Notes: generated by a model not told the origin, from the sequence alone. 64,000 nt of DNA from Microvirga mediterraneensis (GCF_013520865.1 NZ_JACDXJ010000002.1:124001-188000); one strand, 5' to 3'; positions 6,764-15,889 are shown, counted from the first letter of the stretch. Numbers and translations are program-made.

Positions 6764-8431
6764 ATGCACATCCGACACTCGAAGCCGTATGATGTCGTAA
6801 TTGCTGGCGCTGGCCCTGTAGGCCTCTTTCTCGCCTGTGAGATGCGGCTCGCCAACCTTTCGGTGCTGGTGCTGGAGCAAGGCAAGGATCCGCACTCGCC
6901 TTTGAAGCGGCTTCCCTTCGGGATGCGCGGCCTTTCAGCCCCCACCATCGAGGCCTTCTACCGCCGTGGATTGCTGGAGGACATCGCTGCGGCGCAGCGC
7001 GCGAAGGATCTCTCGGGGGCCACTAAGGCCACAGCGCATTGGATGCAGCAGCCGCGCCGGTCAGCGGGACACTTCGCCGGCATCGAGTTCTATCATGGCA
7101 ACATCGACACCTCGCGGTGGCAATATCGCCTACCAAGTCCGGCTGGCACCAGCATGGCGGTCGACATGGAGTCCGTTGAGTCGGTCCTAGCCGCTCGTGC
7201 AAGCGCGATGGGAGTTGAGATTAGGCGCGGCCTAGGCGTCACGGAGTTTGACCAGTCGGATGAGGACGTAACCATTCGTACATGCGGCGAGACCTTTCGC
7301 GGACGCTGGCTCGTCGGCTGCGACGGAGGCCGCAGCACGGTGCGGAAGCTAGGAGAATTCGATTTCGTCGGCACCGAGCCCGAGTTCACCGGCTATTCCG
7401 TTGAAGTCGAAATAGCCAACCCGAATAAGCTCCGCTCCGGACGCACCTATACGCCAACAGGAATGTACACTTACGCCAGGCCAGGAACGATCGCGATGGT
7501 CGATTTCGACGGAGGTGCGTTCCACCGGTCCCGGCCGATTACGCTGGAACATGTGCAGACAGTGTTGCGCCGCGTCGCTGGCACGGACGTCATCCTTACA
7601 GCCCTCCATCTCGCCACTACTTGGACTGACCGCGCCTACCAGGCGATGGCGTACCGAAGAGGGCGGGTCTTGCTCGCGGGAGACGCAGCCCACATCCATT
7701 CTCCCTTGGGCGGTCAGGGTCTCAACCTCGGGCTCGGCGACGCAATGAACCTGGGTTGGAAGCTGGCTTCGACGATCCGCGGTGACGCGCCGGCCGGGTT
7801 GCTCGATACCTATCTGAGCGAACGGCATCCAGTAGGAGCGCAAGTTCTCGATTGGTCGCGTGCCCAAGTCGCGCTCATGCGGCCTACCCGGAGTACACGC
7901 GCGCTCGAATCCATCATTCGTGATCTTATCGAGACGCGCGACGGCGCGACCTACTTCGCTGAGCGCGTGTGGGGTGTATCTCTCAAATACGATCTGGGCG
8001 GCAGCCATCCGCTGGTAGGCCGTAGCGCTCCCGACTTCGAGTTAGTCGACGGCACTAGGCTCGGCGAACATTTGAGATTGGGAAAAGGCCTGCTGCTGGA
8101 CTTCGACAGTGAAACGCCGCTGCAAGTGCTCGGGAGCCGCTGGAGCAATCGAATCGCTTATGTCTCAAGTACCGTCACACATGGGCTTGGCTTGAGAGCA
8201 TTGCTCGTGCGCCCCGATGGCTTCGTCGCGTGGGCTGGCGAGACTGCTTCTGACGCCGAAGGAGTAGCTGAGGCCGCATTGCGATGGTTCGGCGAACCCG
8301 AACGGGTGCAGGAGACTGCCCAGCTGGGTTTGCGGCAACACGAAAGGTTAGATCATGGAGGGGAGGCTTTCCCCTCCGGCTCTGCCCTTCCGTGTCCTAC
8401 GGCCGACGGGCTCGACCCCTCAGGCTGCTGA
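6764..8431 (+). CDS. FAD-dependent aromatic monooxygenase (PheA/TfdB family)
   Basis: Flavoprotein hydroxylase of 555 residues. Seen: N-terminal Rossmann motif VVIAGAGPVGLFLACE near 11-26, the central GCDGGRSTVRK near 185-195 and the FAD-ribityl motif GDAAHIHSPLGGQGLNLG near 305-322. The C-terminal thioredoxin-like domain typical of phenol-type hydroxylases runs from about 420 (RSAPDFELVDG). The ATG follows an AGGAG site. Family members add oxygen to phenols or polyketides using NAD(P)H; the substrate here cannot be read. It converges on a LysR gene that may control it together with the divergent hydrolase pair at 9934-11936. Confidence 0.9.
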   Translation: MHIRHSKPYDVVIAGAGPVGLFLACEMRLANLSVLVLEQGKDPHSPLKRLPFGMRGLSAPTIEAFYRRGLLEDIAAAQRAKDLSGATKATAHWMQQPRRSAGHFAGIEFYHGNIDTSRWQYRLPSPAGTSMAVDMESVESVLAARASAMGVEIRRGLGVTEFDQSDEDVTIRTCGETFRGRWLVGCDGGRSTVRKLGEFDFVGTEPEFTGYSVEVEIANPNKLRSGRTYTPTGMYTYARPGTIAMVDFDGGAFHRSRPITLEHVQTVLRRVAGTDVILTALHLATTWTDRAYQAMAYRRGRVLLAGDAAHIHSPLGGQGLNLGLGDAMNLGWKLASTIRGDAPAGLLDTYLSERHPVGAQVLDWSRAQVALMRPTRSTRALESIIRDLIETRDGATYFAERVWGVSLKYDLGGSHPLVGRSAPDFELVDGTRLGEHLRLGKGLLLDFDSETPLQVLGSRWSNRIAYVSSTVTHGLGLRALLVRPDGFVAWAGETASDAEGVAEAALRWFGEPERVQETAQLGLRQHERLDHGGEAFPSGSALPCPTADGLDPSGC

Positions 8432-8809
8432 TCGTAATCATCATCGCTTCTGAAGGCCACGAGATTTCGGAATCGACGAGACTGTCGACCTTATCGCCGC
8501 GTAATAGCTGGACTTCTGGTGCGCACAGCAACCTGTATGGGAATAGCCCGGCTAGCGCATTGTCGTTCATATCGTGAATTCAACTCGGCAGCTCCAAATG
8601 TCATCGCTAACCTGGCGCTGGCATCGGACTTTGACCTTTGCGATCTACCTGCGCAAAGTCGATATTGCAGACTTGGCCAATGAGCTTCTTCTTGGCCTCC
8701 TAGAGAGGGTCGATACGTTCTTTATTTGGTCTTGCTTGAGATTGCAGAGTCAAGGGGTGGCCTGCCCCAAGTGGATGATCCGTGTGATGTCAATTTGAAC
8801 ATATCGGGG
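8432..8809. other. Gap after the monooxygenase
   Basis: No supported gene. Short frames here have no ribosome site or similarity to anything I recognise. GC content looks lower than in the neighbours around 8570-8760. Confidence 0.4.
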
Positions 8810-8914
8810 ATGGCCAACAATCTCAGAGAGGATATCGCTAATATGTTCAAGCCGGGAACAGGCGAGATCATTCGGCGGCAATCGCTGCAGACGGCGCTCC
8901 TGGCCTGTACTTGA
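8810..8914 (+). CDS. Possible microprotein MANxLxxDIA, copy A
   Basis: Thirty-four residues beginning MANNLREDIANMFKPG behind a CGGGG ribosome-like site. A second frame at 12262 (within 12244-12399) begins MANKLKYDIADTLRRVSG, and the DNA of the two starts is similar (ATGGCCAACAA-CTCA). The end overlaps the 3' end of the LysR gene. Either a real short peptide family or a diverged DNA repeat; function unknown. Confidence 0.25.
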   Translation: MANNLREDIANMFKPGTGEIIRRQSLQTALLACT

Positions 8915-9830
8915 CGAACCCGGCTTGACGGATCTCACTCCGCAGCCAAACGCTTCCAGGCTCATGGTCGGCGCGCGTCGGCCAAACCATCGCGATTGGA
9001 TTGGGTCTGAAAGGGAGTGGTACCGGACTGGTTGCCAAGCCGAAGATTGGCGCATAAAACGACGCGATCCGGCTGGGCAGCGTTGTGAGCAGCGGCCCTT
9101 CACGCGCGATCATCAAGGTCGCCAAGAAATTCGGCCCCGACGCAACGATGTTTAGACGGGCATCGATCTCTTCCAGCGCCGGCTTCATGCAACCCCAGAG
9201 TTCGCCGTTAAGTGAGACAACGGCGTGCGGCGTCTCGATATAGGTCTGCCCATCAATCGGTACACGACAGTGCAGCAGCGCGGGGTTGAAGCAGCAGGTG
9301 AGCGTCTCTTCGAAGAGCAGCTCGCGCCTTTGCCAGGACACGGGCGCGTCGTAGCACCCTATCGCGAGGTCGAGATCGCCGGAATCGATCAGTTCCGTCG
9401 CGTCAGAAGGCTCGACGGCCCGTGCGAGTACGGAAACCCGAGGGGCGTGCTGCCGGAACCGGGCCGCCAGTTCGGGGAGCAGAAGGACCTCAAGCCCGTT
9501 AGTCAGGCCGACACGGAAGACCCGTTCATCCGTTGCGGGACTGAAGGGGCGGCTGCCACGCAGCACGTCCTGCGCCTGCGCGAGCAGGTCGCGGATCGGC
9601 TTGTGAAGCTCAAGGGCCCGCTGGGTCGGCTCCATCGTCTGCTTCACCCGCACCAAAAGCTCATCGTTGAAGATGACCCGCAGCGTGGCGAGCGTGTGGC
9701 TCATGGCCGGTTGCCGGACTTTCAGCCGCCGGGCGGCGAGCGTGACGCTGCGTTCCTGCATCAACGCATCGAAGGCGATGAGCAGGTTGAGGTCGAAGGA
9801 GCGGAGATTGAAGTGATCGATAGAGCTCAT
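8868..9830 (-). CDS. LysR-family transcriptional regulator
   Basis: DNA-binding regulator of 320 residues: N-terminal winged helix (residues about 8-67, FDLNLLIAFDALMQERSVTL then ARRLKVRQPAMSHTLATLR), then a periplasmic-binding-like effector domain. NodD-like spacing at the start. It is divergent from the 9934 metallo-hydrolase and convergent with the 6764 monooxygenase, so it probably senses a substrate or product of that catabolic set. An AAATC-N5-GATTT dyad sits just upstream of its start codon. No clear Shine-Dalgarno is visible. Confidence 0.9.
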   Translation of the reverse strand: MSSIDHFNLRSFDLNLLIAFDALMQERSVTLAARRLKVRQPAMSHTLATLRVIFNDELLVRVKQTMEPTQRALELHKPIRDLLAQAQDVLRGSRPFSPATDERVFRVGLTNGLEVLLLPELAARFRQHAPRVSVLARAVEPSDATELIDSGDLDLAIGCYDAPVSWQRRELLFEETLTCCFNPALLHCRVPIDGQTYIETPHAVVSLNGELWGCMKPALEEIDARLNIVASGPNFLATLMIAREGPLLTTLPSRIASFYAPIFGLATSPVPLPFRPNPIAMVWPTRADHEPGSVWLRSEIRQAGFVKYRPGAPSAAIAAE

Positions 9831-9845
9831 AAATCATATCGATTT
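9831..9845. promoter_or_regulatory. Candidate LysR operator
   Basis: AT-rich dyad AAATC-N5-GATTT in the divergent region between the LysR gene and the hydrolase operon. LysR proteins bind such AT-rich interrupted dyads near their own start; assignment is by position only. Confidence 0.4.
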
Positions 9846-9933
9846 GATCGCGCAGATTCATTCATAATATGCATGGCACGAAGAGGCAATGGTCTGCGCT
9901 CCTGAGGAGCGCCGTGATCCAGTGAGGCTCGCT

Positions 9934-10830
9934 ATGCAGGAAGAAACCTACAGGATCGGATCTTGGCGGGTGACCCGCATTCCGGAAATTACTCTCGAGT
10001 TCGCGCCTGCAGCCCTGATCCCCGCATGGGACGATGGCGTGCTCGGTGCCGAGGCGGAGCCCGTAATCAGGCCGACGCGCGCCGCCCGTCGGGACCGTCT
10101 CAGCGTCCCAGTCCAGAGCTGGCTGGTGCAAGACAGCACCTGCCGAATCTTGATCGATACAGGCATCGGCAACGGCCGCCAGCGTGCTTTTCCAGCGTTC
10201 GCGAACCTAATGACAGATTACTTGGAGCGGCTGGTCGCAGCGGGTGCGGCGCCAGAGGAGGTGGATTACGTCTTCTGCACCCATCTCCATACCGACCACG
10301 TGGGCTGGAATACCAGGGAAGAGGGTGGACGTTGGGTGCCGACATTTCCCAGGGCTCGCTATGTTTGGGGCCGAGTCGAAGGCACAACTGCGCGACAGGC
10401 GCGGTTCGAAAAAGGACCGGCAGCTGGCGTGTTCGGTGATAGCATCGCGCCGGTCATCACTGCAGGCCTCGTGGATGAGATCGATCCGGGACCCTTTGAG
10501 CCGATCGATAGCGTGACCTTCCATGCTACGCCCGGACATAGTCCGGGCCATCTCTCCATTTCCATCAGGAGCGGTGGGGAGGAGGCCTTCTTCGGGGGCG
10601 ATGTGCTTCACAATCAGGTGCAGGTTTTGCGGCCGGAATGGAACTCGGTGTTTTGCGAGACCGCCGAGCTTGCTCGGACATCCCGGCTTTGGGCTCTTAG
10701 TTATGCCGCCGACCGAAATGTACTGTTCTTCGGCTCGCATCTTGGCGGCTCGTCGGTCGGCAGAGTCCGCCGCTCCGGCGAGCAATTCACCTGGATCCAC
10801 GAACGAGGAGCTTGCGAATGGCACCTGTAA
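9934..10830 (+). CDS. MBL-fold metallo-hydrolase
   Basis: Metallo-beta-lactamase-fold hydrolase of 298 residues. The zinc signature HLHTDH lies near 117-122 (CTHLHTDHVGWN), followed by TPGHSPGHLSI, FGGDVLHN and FGSHLGG, which supply the remaining histidine and aspartate ligands. Related enzymes hydrolyse lactones or esters. The start at 9934 follows GTGAGG; an upstream ATG at 9889 (15 residues longer, GAAGAGG site) is an alternative. It leads a two-gene unit with the esterase at 10947 and is divergent from LysR. Confidence 0.85.
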   Translation: MQEETYRIGSWRVTRIPEITLEFAPAALIPAWDDGVLGAEAEPVIRPTRAARRDRLSVPVQSWLVQDSTCRILIDTGIGNGRQRAFPAFANLMTDYLERLVAAGAAPEEVDYVFCTHLHTDHVGWNTREEGGRWVPTFPRARYVWGRVEGTTARQARFEKGPAAGVFGDSIAPVITAGLVDEIDPGPFEPIDSVTFHATPGHSPGHLSISIRSGGEEAFFGGDVLHNQVQVLRPEWNSVFCETAELARTSRLWALSYAADRNVLFFGSHLGGSSVGRVRRSGEQFTWIHERGACEWHL

Positions 10831-10946
10831 GTCGTTTGCGCCTATGGCCGAAACGGCGGCACCATCCTTACATCCGGTCGGCCAGTGGTCAACGAGGACT
10901 GCGTGATCCCGTGGAAGCACGCCCGAGCTATATGAGGGGAGAGTAA

Positions 10947-11936
10947 ATGGTCCGCAAGCTCAAATCGGCCCTCGACCCTGCGGCGCAACGTTTGGTCGAC
11001 GGGCTGCTCGCGTCTCCGGTCCCGGGGCCCGAGACCGGTACGCCCGAGGACGCTCGACGCGCGTTCCGCGATGGCCGCCGGGCCTTCGCCCCCGCGCCGC
11101 CGGAGGTCGCGCGGGTCCAAGATCTGCCGGCGACCCCCGACCGGCCGGCGATGCGGCTCTATCGGCCCTGGGGCACGACCGATCGAGAGGTGCTGCCCGT
11201 ATTCCTATTCTTCCACTCCGGCGGATGGGTGTCCGGAGATCTGGAGACTCATGACAATGCCTGCCGTAGCATTGCCAATGCCGGGCGCTGCGCGGTGGTT
11301 GCCGTGGACTATGCCCTGGCGCCCGAGCGGCCCTTTCCCGCTGCCATTGAGGATGCCCAAGTCGCTTATCACCACGTGACTGCGGCGGCGGATGAGCTTC
11401 TGATCGACCCGCGTCGGATCGCCGTGGGAGGCGACAGTGCTGGGGCAAATATTGCGGCGGTCCTGGCGCTGATCCTGCGCGACGAGGGCCGGCCGCAGCC
11501 CTGCGGGCAGATCCTGATCTATCCGGCGACGGATTTCGCCGCTCGGACTGCTTCAAGAGCGGAATTTGAGACGGGTCCCACACTGAACGTCGCGGCGCTC
11601 GAATGGTTCGCCGGCCAGTATCTGCCCAATCCCGCCCTGGCGACCGACTGGCGCGCTTCGCCGCTGCGCGCCGCCAGCCACGCTGATCTCCCTCCGGCGC
11701 TGGTTGTGACCTGCGGCCATGATCCTCTCCGCGACGAGGGCATCGCATATGCGGATCGGTTGGAAGCGGCGGGGGTGCCTGTCCGGCGACGGCACTTTCC
11801 CGGCCAGATCCACGGCTTTCTCACGATGGGTGGAATCATGCCTGAGACGACGATCCTGATCGGAGAGATTGCCGCCGAACTGCAGCGCGCTTTCGCCAAC
11901 TGGCGGGATGACGACTGGGGCGATCGAGCCTCCTAA
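10947..11936 (+). CDS. Alpha/beta hydrolase, hormone-sensitive-lipase family
   Basis: Esterase of 329 residues. Seen: oxyanion-hole motif FFHSGGWVSGD near 88-98 (the usual HGGG reads HSGG), nucleophile elbow VGGDSAGAN near 160-168, catalytic Asp in CGHDPLRDEG and catalytic His in GQIHGFLTM. The ATG has a GAGGGGAG site. It follows the metallo-hydrolase by 116 bases on the same strand. The pair with an FAD monooxygenase nearby suggests breakdown of an ester- or lactone-containing aromatic compound (inference). Confidence 0.9.
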   Translation: MVRKLKSALDPAAQRLVDGLLASPVPGPETGTPEDARRAFRDGRRAFAPAPPEVARVQDLPATPDRPAMRLYRPWGTTDREVLPVFLFFHSGGWVSGDLETHDNACRSIANAGRCAVVAVDYALAPERPFPAAIEDAQVAYHHVTAAADELLIDPRRIAVGGDSAGANIAAVLALILRDEGRPQPCGQILIYPATDFAARTASRAEFETGPTLNVAALEWFAGQYLPNPALATDWRASPLRAASHADLPPALVVTCGHDPLRDEGIAYADRLEAAGVPVRRRHFPGQIHGFLTMGGIMPETTILIGEIAAELQRAFANWRDDDWGDRAS

Positions 11937-12243
11937 AAGGCGCCGTCGGTGTGGAAGTTCTGGCAAGTCGGTTGCCCGTCGGCCAGCATCAGTCGTCAGA
12001 AACACCCTTGGATCGGCAATGTCTCTAGGTCTTCGGTGGCGTGGAACGCGACAAAGCCGCCGCCCAGTCGAATTCTGAATTAGGTGGACGTTTGTGGGAT
12101 GCTCGTGCAGCGGGTCAAAACCTTCCGCTTGCGCCCTCTTCCCCAAGCCCCGTAAACGCGCTCTGGAAGGAAGGAGCGAAGTACTTGGATCCGGCAGCCA
12201 AGGTCTGCGTTGTAAGGCTGGCACCGACTTCGTGCCGAACCTG
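11937..12243. other. Gap after the esterase
   Basis: No supported gene; frames here lack ribosome sites. It may hold the promoter of the short gene at 12244. Confidence 0.35.
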
Positions 12244-12399
12244 ATGGGGTTTGTCATGAACATGTCTGAAATGGCCAACAAGCTCAAATACGATATCGCT
12301 GACACGCTCAGGCGGGTGTCCGGTAAGCTGACGTTCCGGAAGGACAGTCACGGTGAGCGGACATCCGACGCGAGCAATCAGCCCAACATGAAGAAGTGA
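12244..12399 (+). CDS. Small basic protein MANxLxxDIA, copy B
   Basis: Fifty-one residues if the first ATG is used; ATGs at 12256, 12262 and the one opening MANKLKYDIADTLRRVSG are alternatives. The tail is polar and lysine-rich (ending QPNMKK). A perfect 24-base palindrome that could terminate transcription begins 11 bases after the stop, which supports a real transcript. It is related to the short frame at 8810. No family or function is recognised. Confidence 0.4.
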   Translation: MGFVMNMSEMANKLKYDIADTLRRVSGKLTFRKDSHGERTSDASNQPNMKK

Positions 12400-12410
12400 G
12401 GCGTCGCGAT

Positions 12411-12434
12411 GGAGGCGCCCGATCGGGCGCCTCC
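12411..12434 (+). terminator. Palindromic terminator-like hairpin
   Basis: Perfect palindrome GGAGGCGCCCGA/TCGGGCGCCTCC just after the 12244 gene. It has no T-run, and being symmetric could work on both strands. Confidence 0.5.
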
Positions 12435-12664
12435 ATTCCGGAACGGGCAACGCCTCTGACCCGTCCGACCGTCCGAGTGGAGACGACCCTTCGGGTGTGT
12501 CGACCGGTGAGGTGTTGGAGGCCGGCCGCCGCGTGTCCGTATAGATCACCCTTGGATTATCGGTCCCGCGCCTGGTGAGCTCCCGGTGGCGGGACGAGCG
12601 AAGAGATCGTGCATCGGGGCATGAGGATCCTCTGTGCAGAAGGGAAGTATGCAGGGAGTTGCCA

Positions 12665-13306
12665 ATGTCTGACCTCAAGGGCCTGAGCAACCAATGGCAA
12701 CGGACACTCGCCGGCGACAAGGATATGTTCCGGAGCCTGGTCGAGCCATACCTTGAGGAGCTTCGAGCAGCTGCTCAGCACGAGATCACATACCGCGTCT
12801 GCGTTGGCGATCTCGGCTCCGGATCCCTCAGCGCAGAAGATCTTATGGCGGAAACGATGATCAAGGCGTGGGACGAGCGCCGGCATAAGCCCGTCAATTT
12901 AGACCTCGAGGCGTGGCTCCTCGGTCTCTTATACCGGACGGCCGACTTGCTTGTGGGCGAGGAGAGGCAGATCGGGGAGTTGGCCCCTGTATCCTTAGAT
13001 GCCCCTGCTGCTGACATGGCATCCGCGACAGGATGGCGGCAGCCCGCGGATTTCGAAACTTGGGAGGAGGCCATTCCCGATCCGAAATCCACGCCGGAGG
13101 AGATCGCCCCTGCCGTCGAGAGGCAGCCCGGCGCGTTGCCTGAGCGGGGCCGCCGCATCCTGCTCATGCATGACCGCCATGGCATCTCGCTCCAACAGGC
13201 GGCCTTCGCGACAAGCTCCTCGGTTTCCGGGGCGCGAGAACTCCTCTTAGAGGCCCGGCAGACGCTCCTTGATGGGCAGGAAGCATCAGGAGCGCGTCGC
13301 GAATAG
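12665..13306 (+). CDS. Sigma-70-family (ECF-like) sigma factor, divergent
   Basis: Protein of 213 residues that looks like a divergent sigma factor. Region 2-like sequence is DLMAETMIKAWDERR followed by LEAWLLGLLYRTADLLV (about residues 58-95). A long acidic linker comes next. A region 4-like helix-turn-helix near 165-205 reads LPERGRRILLMHDRHGISLQ with SVSGARELLLEARQTL. The ATG at 12665 follows GGGAG and family similarity begins there. It stands alone with no adjacent anti-sigma gene. Its place inside a chaperone region suggests stress-linked transcription, but target promoters cannot be assigned. Confidence 0.65.
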   Translation: MSDLKGLSNQWQRTLAGDKDMFRSLVEPYLEELRAAAQHEITYRVCVGDLGSGSLSAEDLMAETMIKAWDERRHKPVNLDLEAWLLGLLYRTADLLVGEERQIGELAPVSLDAPAADMASATGWRQPADFETWEEAIPDPKSTPEEIAPAVERQPGALPERGRRILLMHDRHGISLQQAAFATSSSVSGARELLLEARQTLLDGQEASGARRE

Positions 13307-13374
13307 ACCTGAGGACTTTCCTCGCGTCAGGGGAGCTACAGGCAGTTCCTCTGAAGATTGGAATGGAGAGTGGT

Positions 13375-13679
13375 ATGCAAGAGGACAAACGTGAACCGGC
13401 GGCAGTCGACCTGGTGGATGAAGCAAGCCTCAGTCGTTTCCGGCAAGTGACCCGCCCGGTTGGATCCCGGTCCGTCCCGGCCCGCCGGTCGACATCCGGG
13501 AGCTTCTGGACCGACATGACGCCGCACGGGCTGTCTGGAACGAGGCCCTGGTGCAGGCCGCCGCTTTGGCCAAACAGGCGCAGGGTGAGCCGCAAACGCA
13601 GGAGCTCGCGCAGAGCATTCGTGCGATGAAACGGTCGCAGGGGCCGAGCGGTTCTCAGCGTCCGATTTCAGACCGCTGA
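13375..13679 (+). pseudogene. Small hypothetical gene, frameshifted
   Basis: The first frame from 13375 reads MQEDKREPAAVDLVDEASL and on to about 13465. The coding-looking sequence then moves to another frame (PPVDIRELLDRHDAARAVWN, ALVQAAALAKQAQGEPQTQE) and stops at 13679, 17 bases before the usp start. One base gained or lost near 13465 would explain it. No family is recognised. The second half is amphipathic helix, so the intact protein may have been a small helical stress protein. Confidence 0.4.
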
Positions 13680-13696
13680 CAGAAGGATAGTTTTCG

Positions 13697-14509
13697 ATGC
13701 CTATCAAGAGTATCGTCGTTGTGCTTGACGAAAGCTCCAAAACAGCTGGCCCATATGCGGTCTCGCTGGCTTCAATGTTCGAGGCGCACCTCACGGCGAC
13801 AACGATCGTGCACGATCCCACCGCCAGCGTCGCCTGGCCGGAAGCCTCCCTTCCCCTGGTGGCATCTGCGCTCGATGACGCCCGAGCGGAGGCCCGACGG
13901 ATCCTTGACCGATTTGCCGCAACAGCCAAAGGTATCAGTGTCGAGACCGAGCCCGTCGAGGTTTCAGCCGGACTGCCAGGCCGGGCGATTGGTCCTCTGG
14001 CGCGGCACTTCGATTTGACAGTCCTCGAGCAACCGAACCCTGATGCTCCCGACGACCGGGAGATTATGATCGAAACGGCTCTGTTCGAAACCGGCCGGCC
14101 GCTGCTGATCGTGCCGTACGTGCCGATCGCTCCGTTTAGACTTGAGACTGTGCTGATCGCGTGGGACGGAAGCGCGACGGCCGCCAGGGCTCTCAACGAT
14201 GCGATGCCGTTCTTGGCGCGAGCCAAGCGGGCGGAAGTCGTCACTGTCGCCGAGGCCGGCGTTGAGATCGACCGCTCCGGTGACAGGATCGTCCGACACT
14301 TGGCGCGCCACGGCATCTCCTCCGCGTTCCGCAGCCTTCCCAGCGCAGGGGAAATTGCAAGCACGATGTTGTCTCATGCCTTTGACGCCCAAGCCGATCT
14401 ACTGGTGATGGGCGGCTACGGGCACTCACGGCTCCGCGAATTTGTCCTCGGAGGCGCCACACGCGGCATTCTCGACGCGATGACACTGCCGGTGCTGATG
14501 TCGCACTAA
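13697..14509 (+). CDS. Universal stress protein, tandem UspA domains
   Basis: Protein of 270 residues with two Usp domains: the first (about 1-145) begins IKSIVVVLDESS, the second (about 150-270) has the ATP-binding signature GGYGHSRLREFVLGGATRGI near 235-254. Cytoplasmic nucleotide-binding stress protein; its partner processes differ widely. The ATG follows GAAGGAT. It lies next to a decayed DUF2267 gene, a family often seen with Usp genes. Confidence 0.9.
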   Translation: MPIKSIVVVLDESSKTAGPYAVSLASMFEAHLTATTIVHDPTASVAWPEASLPLVASALDDARAEARRILDRFAATAKGISVETEPVEVSAGLPGRAIGPLARHFDLTVLEQPNPDAPDDREIMIETALFETGRPLLIVPYVPIAPFRLETVLIAWDGSATAARALNDAMPFLARAKRAEVVTVAEAGVEIDRSGDRIVRHLARHGISSAFRSLPSAGEIASTMLSHAFDAQADLLVMGGYGHSRLREFVLGGATRGILDAMTLPVLMSH

Positions 14510-14525
14510 TTTGGCGGGCCAGGGC

Positions 14526-14950
14526 CTAGATGGCGGCACATCAAAGAACTCGCTGATCTCCACCGGCACGACTTGTTTCGCCGTGACGATTTCACCTTTA
14601 TCCAAGTGCCTCTGGAGCACGCGAAATTCGGCACATGCCGCATGACGGACGCCAGTGTCGGCGCATGATCCCAGCCCACCTTGAGGCGTGTTCCAAAAAT
14701 TCCGCTTGGGATCGAAGCGGCTCCGGATTGCCAGCCGGGAGATAGCCCTCGTAGTGGAGACTGGGAATGAGCACTGGGAGTTGAGACGCTGGATGCGTGG
14801 CCTGATCAACTGTCGATCGGTCGCGCAGCGCGTGAAGTACGGCTCGCAACGCACGAGAGCAACGCTGTGTGTCCGGGCCGGCCACCTCACTGTCGTGGGC
14901 GCCTCCTCGCTGGTTGCCTCCTTCGCTTGCCAGTTTATCGTGATCTGCCA
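14526..14950 (-). pseudogene. Decayed DUF2267 gene
   Basis: Pieces of a DUF2267 protein are readable in different minus-strand frames. ALRAVLHALRDRSTVDQAT and SQLPVLIPSLHYEGYLPAG lie in one frame (about 14860-14740). RVLQRHLDKGEIVTAKQVVP and EISEFFDVPPS lie in another (about 14610-14530). At least two frameshifts are needed to join them and to reach the stop at 14526. DUF2267 proteins are small helical proteins of unknown function, often next to stress genes. Edges are approximate. Confidence 0.65.
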
Positions 14951-15023
14951 CTTGGGTTTCGCGTCGGAACTCGCAATGGGTTCGCCTTGTGCTGCGGAGC
15001 ACGAGGCGAACCAGCTTTGCCAT

Positions 15024-15413
15024 TCATGCTGCCCTTGCAGGCGGATCGAAATGCCGGATCCAGAGATTGATCGCCGCCATTGCCACTATGGCCATCCCGG
15101 CCAAAACATGCGTCCCGACCGCATTCGGTATGATGCTGAACTCAAGTGCCCAAGGAGCGATGATGGCACATAGTCCAAGCACGAGGGTCGCAAGACTATG
15201 CCAAGCCCACGCCACAGAGTCGCGGATGAATGTCGCTATGATAACGAGGGCCCCGACCAAGACGGCACTCAACGTTGCGGCCGCCGTGTCCGAGTAGCGG
15301 AACAGCCAAGGAGACAGGATCAGTATTGCGGCCACGGTGGTATCGACGGCCTCGACAATCGTCCAGTCCCCCTTGACGTTTCTTCCTGTGCTCTTCGTGT
15401 GTATGGAAGCCAT
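15024..15413 (-). CDS. SPW repeat membrane protein
   Basis: Protein of 129 residues with four hydrophobic segments in two repeats, each with the SPW-like motif (AAILILSPWLFRYSD near 30 and LCAIIAPWALEFS near 85). The ATG at 15413 has a GGGAGGT site. Last gene of the minus-strand run that starts with the second hsp20 operon at 19018. Function unknown; see the similar proteins at 1474 and 15952. Confidence 0.8.
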   Translation of the reverse strand: MASIHTKSTGRNVKGDWTIVEAVDTTVAAILILSPWLFRYSDTAAATLSAVLVGALVIIATFIRDSVAWAWHSLATLVLGLCAIIAPWALEFSIIPNAVGTHVLAGMAIVAMAAINLWIRHFDPPARAA

Positions 15414-15541
15414 GCTTACCTCCCAAGATCCAGAGTGGGATCGAGTCGTTTCGAAAGTTTGCCGGCATCCGAGGGCAAGCGCCTGCGTCCTACACCAATG
15501 TCGGTGAGTGCGTCAGACGCTTGCCTCGGACGAACTACAGG

Positions 15542-15889
15542 TTAGTGGCACACGGTGCGCCGATGTACCTCCCGTCCCCAACCGGGTACCCATTCACTCC
15601 AGCGTTCGGTGACGCATCTCCGCCCCACGACAGGCCGGTGGTAGACCGGATAAGGTCCTGCAACGTAGGTCGGTCCGGGTACTGCGGCGTAGTAGGGGCG
15701 TGCGCTAGCCGCGAGGGCGCTTCCAAGAGCAACCCCCGTCAGTGCGCCGAAAGCTGCTGCCGCACCAGGATGCCAGCTCGCATGATAGCCCCAGGGTGTA
15801 TGACGCCAATGCGCTGAAGCCGCCGTGGGCGTTGCGAGAGCCGCAACGAGCGATAGAGCGAGAGCAGCGGCTCTGAAGAGTCGTTTCAT
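15542..15889 (-). CDS. Small exported protein rich in Ala/Tyr/Pro
   Basis: Protein of 115 residues with a signal peptide (MKRLFRAAALALSLVAALAT), a His/Trp-rich segment after cleavage, an Ala/Gly hydrophobic stretch and a C-terminus with two cysteines (GRRCVTERW, RRTVCH). Three ATG codons stand in a row; the third (15889) is best spaced from GGAGG. Similar small envelope proteins are common in Hyphomicrobiales, but I know no function. It lies between two SPW genes on the same strand. Confidence 0.6.
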   Translation of the reverse strand: MKRLFRAAALALSLVAALATPTAASAHWRHTPWGYHASWHPGAAAAFGALTGVALGSALAASARPYYAAVPGPTYVAGPYPVYHRPVVGRRCVTERWSEWVPGWGREVHRRTVCH

